DNA from: Pseudomonas taeanensis MS-3
GTDB taxonomy: Bacteria > Pseudomonadota > Gammaproteobacteria > Pseudomonadales > Pseudomonadaceae
Length of the DNA stretch: 64,000 nt
Assembly: GCF_000498575.2 (NCBI RefSeq)
Contig: NZ_AWSQ01000004.1
Coordinates: 392,865 to 456,864 of the forward strand
Reading direction: 5' to 3'
In this document: in pieces, positions 43,196 to 52,018 of the stretch
How the letters are laid out: each line of letters begins with the position of its first letter
How positions within the stretch are numbered: position 1 is the stretch's first letter
Notes under the pieces: model-generated
Databases searched by the model: none
Seen by the model: only the letters and a program-made list of their open reading frames with translations
What the model was told of the DNA's origin: nothing
Made by a program: the position numbers and the translations under genes

Positions 43196-44245
43196 ATGGC
43201 TCAACGGGTAGCACTGGTCCTGGGTTCGGGGGGCGCGCGGGGTTATGCGCACATAGGCGTAATTGAAGAGCTGGAAGCGCGTGGCTATGACATCGCCTGC
43301 ATCGCGGGTTGTTCCATGGGGGCGGTGGTCGGTGGTATCTACGCGGCCGGCAAGCTCAGACAATACCGCGAATGGATCGAAAGCCTGGATTATCTCGATG
43401 TGCTGCGCCTGCTCGATGTGAGTTTTCGCCTCGGTGCCATTCGCGGCGAGAAAGTCTTCGGTCACATTCGCGAGATCCTCGGCGAGATCAATATCGAAGA
43501 CCTGCGGATTCCCTTTACGGCGGTGGCCACCGACCTGACCAACCAACAGGAGATCTGGTTCCAGGAAGGTTGCCTGCACCAGGCCATGCGCGCCTCGGCG
43601 GCGATTCCCAGCCTGTTCACCCCGGTAATCCAGGGCAAGCGCATGCTGGTCGACGGCAGCCTGCTCAATCCCTTGCCGATCGTACCGGTGGTATCAAGCC
43701 ACTGCGACCTGATTATCGCGGTCAACCTCAACTCGAACAACCAGCGGCATTACCAGTTGCCGGTCATCGAACGACCACCGGCACTGAAAGGCCGCTTCGA
43801 CCTGTTGATGACCTCTCTTGGCTCACGCCTGCCCTCGTTCCGGCGCAAGCAGGGCGAAGACGATGAGCTGTTGCTGATGGAGGAGGCAGAGATCGCCAGC
43901 CCGGTCGTGGAGGCTCATAGCCAGCAACAGCATGCCGCTGCAGCGGAGTCTCGGCAGTCTGCCGACTCAACGGAAAGTGCTGCTGCGACCAAGTCCGCCA
44001 GCGGCTCGCGAGTCGCAGACATGAGCGGCCCGGCGTCCTTGCTGGAGCTGATCAACCAGAGTTTCGAGGTCATGCAGACCTCGCTGGCTCAGTACAAGAT
44101 TGCCGGCTACCCGCCAGACATCTTGATCAACGTGCCCAAACGCGCCTGCCGGTTCTTCGAGTTCTACCGCGCGCCAGAGCTGATCATGCTCGGCCGCCAG
44201 ATCGCCCGCGATACATTGGACAAGTACGAGCGCGGTGATCACTGA
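43196..44245 (+). CDS. Patatin-like phospholipase family protein (RssA type)
   Basis: A 349-residue protein. Patatin features: oxyanion loop GSGGARGYAHIG at 10-21, nucleophile Ser40 in the elbow GCSMGAVVGG and the catalytic Asp in LVDGSLLNPLP near 154. Between about 235 and 285 lies a low-complexity insert rich in Ala, Ser, Gln and His (SQQQHAAAAESRQSADSTES), followed by a helical C-terminal region. No signal peptide, so likely cytoplasmic or membrane-associated. It is divergent from selD. Substrate unknown. Confidence 0.88.
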   Translation: MAQRVALVLGSGGARGYAHIGVIEELEARGYDIACIAGCSMGAVVGGIYAAGKLRQYREWIESLDYLDVLRLLDVSFRLGAIRGEKVFGHIREILGEINIEDLRIPFTAVATDLTNQQEIWFQEGCLHQAMRASAAIPSLFTPVIQGKRMLVDGSLLNPLPIVPVVSSHCDLIIAVNLNSNNQRHYQLPVIERPPALKGRFDLLMTSLGSRLPSFRRKQGEDDELLLMEEAEIASPVVEAHSQQQHAAAAESRQSADSTESAAATKSASGSRVADMSGPASLLELINQSFEVMQTSLAQYKIAGYPPDILINVPKRACRFFEFYRAPELIMLGRQIARDTLDKYERGDH

Positions 44246-44374
44246 CGAGGGCACCCGCATCGCTAAGCAAGGTAACTTAGTACCCACCCGCCAAGCAGCC
44301 AGTCATGTTTAAAGGCCTCTTATGGGGCCTTATACTCGCGAAAATTACTGTCGATTAACGGGTTCAATAGCGTG

Positions 44375-44392
44375 TGTATCAGTCTGGATACA
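44375..44392. promoter_or_regulatory. TGTATC-N6-GATACA dyad upstream of the response-regulator gene
   Basis: A perfect inverted repeat (TGTATC AGTCTG GATACA) 124 bp before the response-regulator start. The same dyad, with TGTATA as left half, precedes the EF-hand gene. A possible binding site of the encoded response regulator. Confidence 0.55.
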
Positions 44393-44515
44393 CTGCTGAC
44401 ACCTTGTTGATACGCTAAGCCTTGAGCATGGCATCGACTGGTCCTGCTCTAGGGCAGTCTGCTAGCGCGCCATACCTCTCGCCCATCACTCTGACGCCTT
44501 TGGAGCCCTATTTCG

Positions 44516-45259
44516 TTGGAAACCCTAAATGCGCATGAGCTGCGCCCCCGTTCGACCCGAGCCTTGATCGTCGACGACAACTTGGAGCTGCGCGAACTCC
44601 TGGGTGACTACCTGACCCGCTTTAATATCGACAGTGAGGCGGTCGGTGATGGCCAGTCCATGCGCCGGTCCATGGCACAGAGTCATTTCGACGTCATCAT
44701 CCTCGACCTCATGCTCCCCGGCGAAGATGGTTTGATCCTGTGCCGCGAGCTACGCAGCGCATCGAACATCCCGATTCTAATGCTCACCGCCCGCTGCGAA
44801 CCGGCTGACCGTATCATTGGCCTGGAACTGGGCGCGGATGACTATATGGCCAAGCCATTCGAACCGCGTGAGCTGGTTGCACGTATCCAAACCATCCTCC
44901 GCCGCGTGCGTGATGACCGCGACCCGGTTCGCCAGGAGCCACGGGACACCATCCACTTCGATAACTGGCAGCTACACAGGGTGTTGCGCCAACTGCAATC
45001 TCCAGACGGCTTGGTGGTTCCACTGTCCAACGCCGAGTTTCGCCTGCTTTGGGTCTTCCTCGAGCGACCCAGGCGGGTACTCAGCCGTGAACAACTGCTA
45101 GACACAGCCCGGGGGCGCTCCATCGAGGCTTTCGACAGGAGTATTGATCTGCTGGTCTCACGCCTGCGGCAAAAACTCGGAGAAGACCACAAGGCACCAC
45201 AGCTGATCAAAACAATACGCGGAGAAGGCTACTTATTCGACGCCCGCGAGATTGCTTGA
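44516..45259 (+). CDS. OmpR-family response regulator
   Basis: A 247-residue DNA-binding regulator. Receiver domain about 16-130 with the acidic pair Asp20-Asp21, phosphoacceptor Asp64 in VIILDLMLPGEDG, Thr/Lys residues in LMLTARC and ADDYMAKPFEPREL, then a winged-helix domain about 150-243 (VLSREQLLDTARGRSIEAFD). The only in-frame start fitting the family is TTG at 44516; the ATG codons nearby are in another frame. GGAG lies ten bases upstream, so initiation may be weak. Overlaps the kinase gene by one base (TGATG). Confidence 0.9.
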   Translation: METLNAHELRPRSTRALIVDDNLELRELLGDYLTRFNIDSEAVGDGQSMRRSMAQSHFDVIILDLMLPGEDGLILCRELRSASNIPILMLTARCEPADRIIGLELGADDYMAKPFEPRELVARIQTILRRVRDDRDPVRQEPRDTIHFDNWQLHRVLRQLQSPDGLVVPLSNAEFRLLWVFLERPRRVLSREQLLDTARGRSIEAFDRSIDLLVSRLRQKLGEDHKAPQLIKTIRGEGYLFDAREIA

Positions 45260-46272
45260 TGCGCCGGGCCGACAGCGTATTTGCTCGTCTGTTTGGTGTT
45301 TTTCTACTGGCTATCCTGCTGGCACATGCACTGGCATTCATCTGGTTCAACCAATACGGCCACCCACGTCCTCCACCGCCGCCACCCAACATGGAACACC
45401 GAGAACATATGCGGCCACCACCTCCGAGCTTTGGCGGCCCCCTGATACCGCTGGCTTTTCAGTTGCTGACGTTGATCGTGGCAGCCTGGTTTGCCGCGCG
45501 ACTACTCTGCCGCCCGATCCAGCAGCTATCTGACGCTGCAGAGCGCCTCAGCAACGATCTGGACAGCCCCCCTCTACCGGAAACCGGACCGCGTGAAACG
45601 CGACAAGCGGCCTACGCCTTTAACCTGATGCAGCAACGCATACGCCAGCAGATGCAACAGCGCGGGCGCATGCTCGCAGCAGTTTCCCATGACCTGCGTA
45701 CGCCACTGGCGCGCCTCAAACTGCGAATTGAACAAATTTCCGACCCTCACCTGTGCACCCGCATGGGCCAGGATCTGGACGAGATGATCCGCATGCTCGA
45801 TGCCACGCTCAGCTACCTGCACGAGCAGCGTAATAGCGAAGCTCTGCAGTGGCTTGACCTGCAAGCATTGGTGGAATCCATGGCAGAGGATGCCCAGGAT
45901 CGCGGCGCTGACGTGACAGTCAGCGGCAACTGTTTGCCCTTTCATGCACAACCAATGGCCGTGCGCTCATGTGTCAGCAATCTGCTGGAAAATGCCCTGC
46001 GCTATGCCGGCCATGCCGAAATCGAACTTCATGACAATCGCCAGCACGTCGAAATATGGCTGCGCGATCATGGCCAGGGGATTGCTCCGGAACAGCGCGA
46101 AGCGGTATTCGAGGCATTTTTTCGTATCGAGGGCTCGCGCAACCGCAGCTCTGGAGGGGTCGGTTTGGGATTAACCATCGCCCGTGAAGCAGCCCGACGC
46201 CAGGGCGGCGACATAACGCTGGAGACGACACCCGGCAGCGGCCTGACCGCCATTCTCCGCCTACCACGCTGA
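45259..46272 (+). CDS. Sensor histidine kinase with Pro/His/Met-rich periplasmic loop
   Basis: A 337-residue kinase. Two membrane helices (about 9-31 and 62-83) enclose a periplasmic loop of only about 30 residues, HPRPPPPPPNMEHREHMRPP and PPSF: proline runs with three His, two Met and two Glu. Then a HAMP-like linker (RPIQQLSDAAERLS), dimerisation helix with His144 in AVSHDLRTPLARLKL, N-box SNLLENALRYAG, and G-boxes DHGQGIAPEQ and GGVGLGLTIA. Coupled to the response regulator. The loop is too short for a classical ligand fold and may bind a metal ion directly. Confidence 0.92.
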   Translation: MRRADSVFARLFGVFLLAILLAHALAFIWFNQYGHPRPPPPPPNMEHREHMRPPPPSFGGPLIPLAFQLLTLIVAAWFAARLLCRPIQQLSDAAERLSNDLDSPPLPETGPRETRQAAYAFNLMQQRIRQQMQQRGRMLAAVSHDLRTPLARLKLRIEQISDPHLCTRMGQDLDEMIRMLDATLSYLHEQRNSEALQWLDLQALVESMAEDAQDRGADVTVSGNCLPFHAQPMAVRSCVSNLLENALRYAGHAEIELHDNRQHVEIWLRDHGQGIAPEQREAVFEAFFRIEGSRNRSSGGVGLGLTIAREAARRQGGDITLETTPGSGLTAILRLPR

Positions 46273-46319
46273 CTAATCAGCCCCCGACTAATGTCGACAC
46301 CAGTGCCGCTACTAAGGCG

Positions 46320-46337
46320 TGTATAAACTTCGATACA
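46320..46337. promoter_or_regulatory. TGTATA-N6-GATACA dyad upstream of the EF-hand gene
   Basis: TGTATA AACTTC GATACA, 88 bp before the EF-hand start, repeats the spacing and both half sites of the dyad before the response-regulator gene. Confidence 0.5.
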
Positions 46338-46424
46338 AAGACCACATCCTCCTGACACACAGCGACCTGAAGCTGGCATGACCGGAGAACCCTCTCCGGC
46401 ATTCCAATTGTAGGAGTGGCTCCA

Positions 46425-47186
46425 ATGATAAGTGGTGTCAGCAGTTACTCGAGCTATAGCTACAACTCGACACTCGCCAGCACCCAGCGCAGCAATTCCG
46501 TCAGCAGTGGCGGTGGCGATGCTGGAGGCCCGGCGAAAATCCAGGAAAAACTGTTTAGCATTCTCGATGGTAATGGCGACGGTAGCGTGGCCAAAGATGA
46601 ACTCAACAGCGCTCTCACAGCGGCCAAGGAAAGCGACACCAGTCTGACCATTGATATCGACGAGCTATTCAGCCAACTCGATGCCAATGGCGATGGTAGC
46701 CTGGATAGCAAAGAAACGGCCGCCATGGCTCCACCTCCGCCGCCGCCAGGTGGCCCTGGCAGCCAAAATCCAGAAGAGATGTTCGCTCAGCTGGACACTA
46801 ATAGTGACGGTAGCATCGAGCTGGATGAGCTAACGGCTCTTGCCGGACAGGCTAATAGTGACATATCCAGTCTATTCAGCGCGTTGGATGCCGATGGTGA
46901 TGGCGGTCTGAATATCGATGAAATGGCCACTCTAGCTCCGCCGCCACCGCCTCCACAAAACCGCAGCAACAGTGAAGAATTGTTCAACCAACTGGATACT
47001 GACAGCAGCAGTAGTGTCAGCACGGATGAACTGAGCAGCCTGCTTGATAGCGTTGCACAGTCCCCAAGCAGGCGCACAAACCAGGAAGAGAACGACTCAG
47101 GGCTGATAGCCAAACTGCTCAAGCAATACCAGAGCAATGCCGGCTACCAAACCAGCATTGGCAGCCGGCTCAATCTATCGGCATGA
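46425..47186 (+). CDS. Multi-EF-hand protein, probable calcium binder
   Basis: A 253-residue soluble protein without signal peptide. Four canonical EF-hand loops at 48-59, 86-97, 124-135 and 155-166 (DGNGDGSVAKDE, DANGDGSLDSKE, DTNSDGSIELDE, DADGDGGLNIDE) and a fifth, degenerate one at 191-202 (DTDSSSSVSTDE, loop Gly6 replaced by Ser). Two proline-run linkers, APPPPPPGG and APPPPPPQ, separate the hands into three blocks. The N-terminus is Ser/Tyr-rich. ATG 46425 has TAGGAG eight bases upstream. Databases use names such as XopAW-like for similar proteins; I see no secretion genes here. It follows the kinase operon and shares its upstream dyad. Confidence 0.85.
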   Translation: MISGVSSYSSYSYNSTLASTQRSNSVSSGGGDAGGPAKIQEKLFSILDGNGDGSVAKDELNSALTAAKESDTSLTIDIDELFSQLDANGDGSLDSKETAAMAPPPPPPGGPGSQNPEEMFAQLDTNSDGSIELDELTALAGQANSDISSLFSALDADGDGGLNIDEMATLAPPPPPPQNRSNSEELFNQLDTDSSSSVSTDELSSLLDSVAQSPSRRTNQEENDSGLIAKLLKQYQSNAGYQTSIGSRLNLSA

Positions 47187-47624
47187 AACAAAGCGGCCAA
47201 TCGATGCGTTAGAAAGTTCGATTGGCCGTCATATCCAGATAAACGCCGAGCAGGAGTCGAGCACTCTTCGCTCAATACCATTAGCCCGCCATTTCCTCGA
47301 CATCACCTTTCATCCCAGCCATCTCCGCTTGCCATGAGCGTGGGAACGAACTGTTCGACCGCCATTGATTTGCCTGGGACTGTCACTTGGCCGCTGGCGT
47401 AATGCAGGCTGGAACTGATGCCCTCACCCTGCAGGATCGCCAAGTTGCTGGCCTCGATCGTGCCCACCCGCCCTCGTTTCGCCGCAAGCATGACGAGCGT
47501 GATAATGGACGGGGCCGCACTCGTCAGTTTGGTAATCACGGCGCATATAGGAAGTTTCAACATCCCAGCGACGCGACAATAAACCGTTTAGCAGCCGCGT
47601 TTGAACCCGGCACTGTCCTTCGCA
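47187..47624. other. Intergenic region after the EF-hand gene
   Basis: Contains a hairpin at 47194-47228. An unassigned open frame of 86 codons on the minus strand (47303-47563) and overlapping plus-strand frames are not similar to anything I recognise; the stretch may be decayed sequence. Confidence 0.4.
47194..47228 (+). terminator. Hairpin downstream of the EF-hand gene
   Basis: CGGCCAATCGA (47194-47204) and TCGATTGGCCG (47218-47228) are perfect 11-bp inverted repeats 8 bp past the stop codon. There is no T-run, so termination is probable but not classical. Confidence 0.55.
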
Positions 47625-48692
47625 TCAGCGCACTTGCTCCTCCGATGCAGGCTCAGCTGGCGGCGCTTTACCCGCCACCCAGTCACTCAGCAGGCTGTAG
47701 GCGACGGCAAGCACGGTGGGGCCGAGGAACAAACCCATGAAGCCGAAAGCCAGAATCCCACCAAACACCCCGAGCAAGACCACCACCAGCGGCAAGTTGC
47801 CGCCGCGACTGATCAGATAAGGTTTGAGGATATTGTCGACCCCGCTGATCACCAGGAAGCCCCATACGGCAAGGAATACCGCCATGCCCACTTCACCCTG
47901 CCAGAACAGCCACAGCACAGCGGGGCCCCAGATCAGTGGCGGGACCATGATCAGACTGCAGGCAAAGGTCATCAACCCCAGTAATAGAGCACCCGGCACG
48001 CCGGCGATCATGAAGCCGATATAGGCCAACAGAGCCTGGGCCGCAGCCGTACCGATCACCCCATTGACCACTCGTTGCACGGTGCCGGCGATCAGTTCCA
48101 GGTAATGTTCGGCGCGACCGCCAATCAAACGCTCCAGCAGGCTGTGCACAAATGCGGCCAACCGCGGACCGTCACGGTAGAAGAAAAACACCAGAATCAG
48201 GCTCAAGGCCAGCTCCAGCATGCCGCCGCCGACCTGAGCGCTACGCGCCAACAGCCAGTTGCCGACCTGGCCGAGATAAGGGCGCACGGTATCGAAGAAC
48301 GCAGCGCCCTGCTGATCGATGGTCTGCCACAACCCCAGCAGACGCTCACCCACGAATGGCACACCCTCAAGCCAGCTCGGCGGTGGCGGCAAACCGGCGA
48401 CCTGCAAATTCTTGATCAAGGCGGTGGCTTCGCGAACATGATCGGCCAGGTTGAAGCCAAGCATCACCAAAGGCACCGCGACCAACACGGTCCAGCCGGC
48501 GGTCAACAAGGCCGCAGCAGCGGCTTGGCGGCCTTTCAGCCAGCGCGTCAGGGTGCGCATCAGCGGCCAACTGGCGAAAGACAGCACCGCCGCCCAAAAC
48601 AATGCCGACCAGAACGGCGCGAGCACCCACAGGCTAGCGCCGAGTAGCCCGAGGAGCAGAATCTGCACCAGCAAGCGGTCGTTATTGAACAT
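47625..48692 (-). CDS. AI-2E family transporter (PerM/YdiK type)
   Basis: A 355-residue membrane protein with about eight helices. Typical family parts: N-terminal helix pair (LGLLGASLWVLAPFWSALFW), a periplasmic loop with PPPPSWLEGVPFVGERLLG, then LALSLILVFFFYRDGPRLA, and the conserved C-terminal GVDNILKPYLISRGGNLPLV and GLFLGPTVLAVAYSLL. Despite the family name most members have no proven autoinducer transport; some are Na+/H+ or small-solute exporters. Transcribed alone on the minus strand. Confidence 0.9.
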   Translation of the reverse strand: MFNNDRLLVQILLLGLLGASLWVLAPFWSALFWAAVLSFASWPLMRTLTRWLKGRQAAAAALLTAGWTVLVAVPLVMLGFNLADHVREATALIKNLQVAGLPPPPSWLEGVPFVGERLLGLWQTIDQQGAAFFDTVRPYLGQVGNWLLARSAQVGGGMLELALSLILVFFFYRDGPRLAAFVHSLLERLIGGRAEHYLELIAGTVQRVVNGVIGTAAAQALLAYIGFMIAGVPGALLLGLMTFACSLIMVPPLIWGPAVLWLFWQGEVGMAVFLAVWGFLVISGVDNILKPYLISRGGNLPLVVVLLGVFGGILAFGFMGLFLGPTVLAVAYSLLSDWVAGKAPPAEPASEEQVR

Positions 48693-48823
48693 TCATACGG
48701 CTCCAGCAGATAAAGAGACAGACAGCCCTAACGGGCAGAACGCGGTAAGCGAACCGGCCGGCGCACCTATCGGCAAGCCGGCACTTTGGGGATTACATCG
48801 ACATTATCAGTCAGGCTGCCAGG

Positions 48824-49627
48824 TTAACGCAGCACGCTGATGCGCAGGCCCGCAGACTCTGTATCACCCAATTCAAGTCGCGCAGCCCGCACTCTCTGCT
48901 CGACCAAGGCCTCACGCCAGGCTTCGGCCTGCACGCCGGCCAGACTGACGCGCAAGGTGCTATCGAGGTTGAGACTACGCGCCAGCAAGGTGGCCCAGGG
49001 GGGGGTCGGTTCGACCTGTTTGGGCAAGCGCAATTCGCCACTGCTCTTTAACTGACGCAGCAAGGTGGCCGGGGTTGGCAACACTTCGGGCAGCGGGGCG
49101 CTGGCAGCCAACAACTCGGCATGCAGGTAAGCGCGACGATTACCCCGGGTGATGCTGTAGAGCGCCAGCACGCTGTCCTGCCGAGGCTCAGGCAGGCGCA
49201 TGAGAACATAGGCTTGTTGATCATCGGAACCATAGAGGATCGATTTGCCAAATACCGCGTTAGCCCACAGGCTACTCGCGCCGCACTCACGGCCCTGGCA
49301 CCAGTACAGTAACTCGGCACCCTGCGCTTGCAGGGCCTCGCGGGCGACGGTGAATACCTCATCGGCCGAGTGGGTTTTCGGTAACTCATAGGTCACCGAG
49401 GTGAACTGCCCCTGTAGCGGCAGTTCGTACTCGTAGCGCAAGCGGCCACTGATACGACGGATAGTCCCCTGCGGATAGAGCCTCTCCTGCTCAGCTTCTT
49501 CGCTGAAGGCAACTATCTTGCTTCCGGGAAACCGCGGCAGTACCTCAAGATCGCGGCTGCCGGCTGGCTCTGCCGCCTGCACCACGCCACTCAGCAAAAC
49601 CCCACTAAACAGACTGAACCAACGCAT
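48824..49627 (-). CDS. DUF4892 domain-containing exported protein
   Basis: A 267-residue protein with an N-terminal signal peptide (MRWFSLFSGVLLSGVVQA) and a DUF4892 body: SRDLEVLPRFPGSKIVAFSE at the mature start and LLYWCQGRECGASSLWANAV with two cysteines (CQGREC) in the middle. The C-terminal third has an OmpA-like character (AGVQAEAWREALVEQRVRAA). ATG 49627 has GAGG six bases upstream; an ATG at 49639, overlapping the GST stop, is a possible alternative. Function unknown. Confidence 0.82.
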   Translation of the reverse strand: MRWFSLFSGVLLSGVVQAAEPAGSRDLEVLPRFPGSKIVAFSEEAEQERLYPQGTIRRISGRLRYEYELPLQGQFTSVTYELPKTHSADEVFTVAREALQAQGAELLYWCQGRECGASSLWANAVFGKSILYGSDDQQAYVLMRLPEPRQDSVLALYSITRGNRRAYLHAELLAASAPLPEVLPTPATLLRQLKSSGELRLPKQVEPTPPWATLLARSLNLDSTLRVSLAGVQAEAWREALVEQRVRAARLELGDTESAGLRISVLR

Positions 49628-49635
49628 GCACGGCC

Positions 49636-50298
49636 TCATCGAATCAACATCGTTTGAGCGGCCTTGACCAGCTGCTCTTCATCCTCTTCCCGACGCGGCA
49701 CCAGCAAGCCGCGCTGTACCGCCGGACGCTGCTCCAGCGCCGCGACCCAGCGTTGCACATGCTCGAGGCCCTCGAGGGAAACGCCCGCCCAGTCATGGAT
49801 GCGTACCCAGGGAAACGTGGCTATATCAGCAATACTGTAGTCGCCGGCCAAGTACTCGGCTTCGCCCAGACGTGAATTCAGTACCTCGTAAAGCCGTCGG
49901 GTTTCATGCTGGTAGCGGTCGATGGCACCTTGCAGTTTTTCCGGGAAGTAACGGAAGAACACGTTGGCCTGCCCTTGCATCGGGCCGACGCCGCCCATTT
50001 GGAACATCAGCCACTGCATGACCAATGAGCGGCCTTTGCTATCGTGCGGCATCAGTTGCCCACTCAATTCAGCCAAATAGATGAGGATCGCGCCCGACTC
50101 GAACACGGCGAAGTCGCCATTGTCACGGTCGACGATGGCGGGAATACGCCCGTTGGGATTGATTCTCAGAAAATCTGCAGCTTTCTGCTCACGTTTGTCA
50201 AAGCTCAGTGCTTGCACGCTGTACGGAAACTGGAGCTCTTCCAGGGCGATCGACACCTTGTGGCCATTGGGGGTCGCAGCAGTGTAAAGATCAATCAT
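49636..50298 (-). CDS. Glutathione S-transferase family protein (YfcG/Nu-like)
   Basis: A 220-residue GST. N-terminal thioredoxin fold begins MIDLYTAATPNGHKVSIALE, with NPNGRIPAIVDRD (cis-Pro) and FESGAILIYLAE (Glu-Ser that bind glutathione). The C-terminal helical domain includes GDYSIADIATFPWVRIHDW. The TPNGHKVS motif is that of Nu-class (YfcG-like) enzymes, which act as disulfide reductases using two glutathione molecules. ATG 50298 has GGAGAG upstream. Confidence 0.92.
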   Translation of the reverse strand: MIDLYTAATPNGHKVSIALEELQFPYSVQALSFDKREQKAADFLRINPNGRIPAIVDRDNGDFAVFESGAILIYLAELSGQLMPHDSKGRSLVMQWLMFQMGGVGPMQGQANVFFRYFPEKLQGAIDRYQHETRRLYEVLNSRLGEAEYLAGDYSIADIATFPWVRIHDWAGVSLEGLEHVQRWVAALEQRPAVQRGLLVPRREEDEEQLVKAAQTMLIR

Positions 50299-50348
50299 AG
50301 GGCTCTCCATTCCATTGAGCCCAACCTTCCGCAGTTGCCTCCGGCAAG

Positions 50349-51212
50349 TCAAGACGGGCGCAAGAAACTATTGAAACAGTCTGCTACCAACTGCGCACCA
50401 TCCTCATCGTCCAGATGCAGGTGGTGCCCCCCCGGTAAACGACTCTGGATGATCGGTCGGTTAGCCAGCAACTCATCAAACCTGGGCTGCGCCAAGAGCA
50501 TGCCCTGCTCCGCCATCACCAGGTTGACCGGGCACTGCAGTTGCTCGACGAACGCCATGGCATGAGCATAGGTCAGTCGCATAGGCGAGGGCAGCGTTAA
50601 ACGGCTGTCGGTGCGCCAGGTGTAGCCACCACGCGTCGGCATCAAACCGCGCTGCGCGAGCAACTCGGCCGCCTCGCGACTGACCGCGCCAACGCCGCGC
50701 ATGCGCGCCTCGACCGCCCGCTCGAACTCGGCGTACACCGGCTTCCGCTTTCCGGCCAACGCCATTTGCGCCTTGAGTGCTTCAGCCAGCCGCTGTGGCG
50801 CACTGTCCGCCTCACCGGTGTAAGGAATCAACCCGTCGATCAGCGCCAGACGCTCGACCCGCTCGGGGAGCGCGGCAGCTAACAGCACCGAGACAATGGC
50901 CCCCATGGAATGCCCTAACAAAGAGAAGCGCTGCCAGCCGAACTGCTCGGCCACCTGCAGGACATCGTGGACATAATCCCAGATCGCGTAGCTGGCGCCG
51001 GCGGGACGGTGATCGGAATGACCATGTCCGGCAAAATCCAGGGCGACAATGCGCAGCCCCGGCAACTTGGGCGCAAGGCGGGCAAAGCTGGCGGCGTTAT
51101 CCAGCCAACCGTGTAAAGCAATGACCGGCTGGCCATCCTCTGGGCCATACAGGTGCGCGGCCAGCTCAATATGCGGCAGACTAAGGCGCACTTCTTCAAA
51201 CGCCATTTTCAT
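50349..51212 (-). CDS. Alpha/beta hydrolase
   Basis: A 287-residue alpha/beta-hydrolase. HGWLDNAASFARLAPKLPG near 35-53 (oxyanion region), nucleophile elbow GHSMGA near 99-104, Asp probably in CPVNLVMAEQG, and the final His in LPGGHHLHLDDE. Its start overlaps the stop of the next hydrolase gene (ATGA), so the two are made together. Substrate not predictable. Confidence 0.88.
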   Translation of the reverse strand: MKMAFEEVRLSLPHIELAAHLYGPEDGQPVIALHGWLDNAASFARLAPKLPGLRIVALDFAGHGHSDHRPAGASYAIWDYVHDVLQVAEQFGWQRFSLLGHSMGAIVSVLLAAALPERVERLALIDGLIPYTGEADSAPQRLAEALKAQMALAGKRKPVYAEFERAVEARMRGVGAVSREAAELLAQRGLMPTRGGYTWRTDSRLTLPSPMRLTYAHAMAFVEQLQCPVNLVMAEQGMLLAQPRFDELLANRPIIQSRLPGGHHLHLDDEDGAQLVADCFNSFLRPS

Positions 51213-52018
51213 GCGGACTCCTCGGCAGGCTGCTGGCCAGCCCAGCGTTTGAACAGCGACTTGAGTAACTCGGCGGTGTCCTGTGGGCGTTCAAGCGGGA
51301 ACATATGCCCGCCCGGCAGGGTCAGGTACTCGCCTCTGGGCATGCGCCGAATCAATCGACTGTGGTGCGGCAGCACCACTCGACTGTGCCGACCGCGCAC
51401 CATGGCCAGCGGCACTTGTAGATGTTGCGGTCGACCCGGGCTGGTATGCGGCACGTTGCGATAGATGCTGATTTCCGTGGCGGCATCGAAACGCAGGCGC
51501 AGGTTTTCGCCACTGTCTTGCAGACCATGTTGCACGTAGGCGTCGAGGCATTCGGGATCGAAGCGGCTGAACAGGGTCTTGCCGGCGAAATAGCGCCGCG
51601 CCTCGACCAGGTCGCTGAACTCCTCACGCCGGCCGAGCGTGCGGCCGGCCGGGGTGATACGGTCGATAAAACCAAAGCGTTTGGCGGCCCGAATGACGAT
51701 CCGGTCAGCCAGGGTCAACACCGGCGAATCGAGCATCACCACACCACGATACAACTCGGGTCGGAGCAGGGCCGCGTGGTAATGCAGCACTCCGCCGAGG
51801 GAGTGGCCGACGCCCCATACCGGGCCGTCGCACTGCTCGAGGTGATGCAGCAACTCATCTACCAAATTGGCCCAATTATCATTCACCGGAAAGCGCGGAT
51901 CGTGGCCATGCTGCGGCAAATGTTGCACCCCATACTCGGGCGCCAAAGCCGAAAACAATTTGCCGTAGGTGGCCGAAGGAAAACCATTGGCGTGGGCGAA
52001 AAACACAGACTGAGGCAT
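51209..52018 (-). CDS. Alpha/beta hydrolase
   Basis: A 269-residue alpha/beta-hydrolase distinct in sequence from its neighbour. FFAHANGFPSATYGKLFSAL near 6-25, elbow GVGHSLGGVLHYHAAL near 69-84, a lid helix region, and terminal His in LPGGHMFPLERPQ. First gene of the hydrolase pair. The N-terminal HANGFPS block is typical of one family of unassigned proteobacterial hydrolases. Confidence 0.87.
   Translation of the reverse strand: MPQSVFFAHANGFPSATYGKLFSALAPEYGVQHLPQHGHDPRFPVNDNWANLVDELLHHLEQCDGPVWGVGHSLGGVLHYHAALLRPELYRGVVMLDSPVLTLADRIVIRAAKRFGFIDRITPAGRTLGRREEFSDLVEARRYFAGKTLFSRFDPECLDAYVQHGLQDSGENLRLRFDAATEISIYRNVPHTSPGRPQHLQVPLAMVRGRHSRVVLPHHSRLIRRMPRGEYLTLPGGHMFPLERPQDTAELLKSLFKRWAGQQPAEESA

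Noticed and set aside
46425..47186. Type III secretion effector
   Set aside because: Similar proteins carry an effector name in databases, but no secretion genes or chaperone lie nearby and EF-hand motifs alone do not support it.
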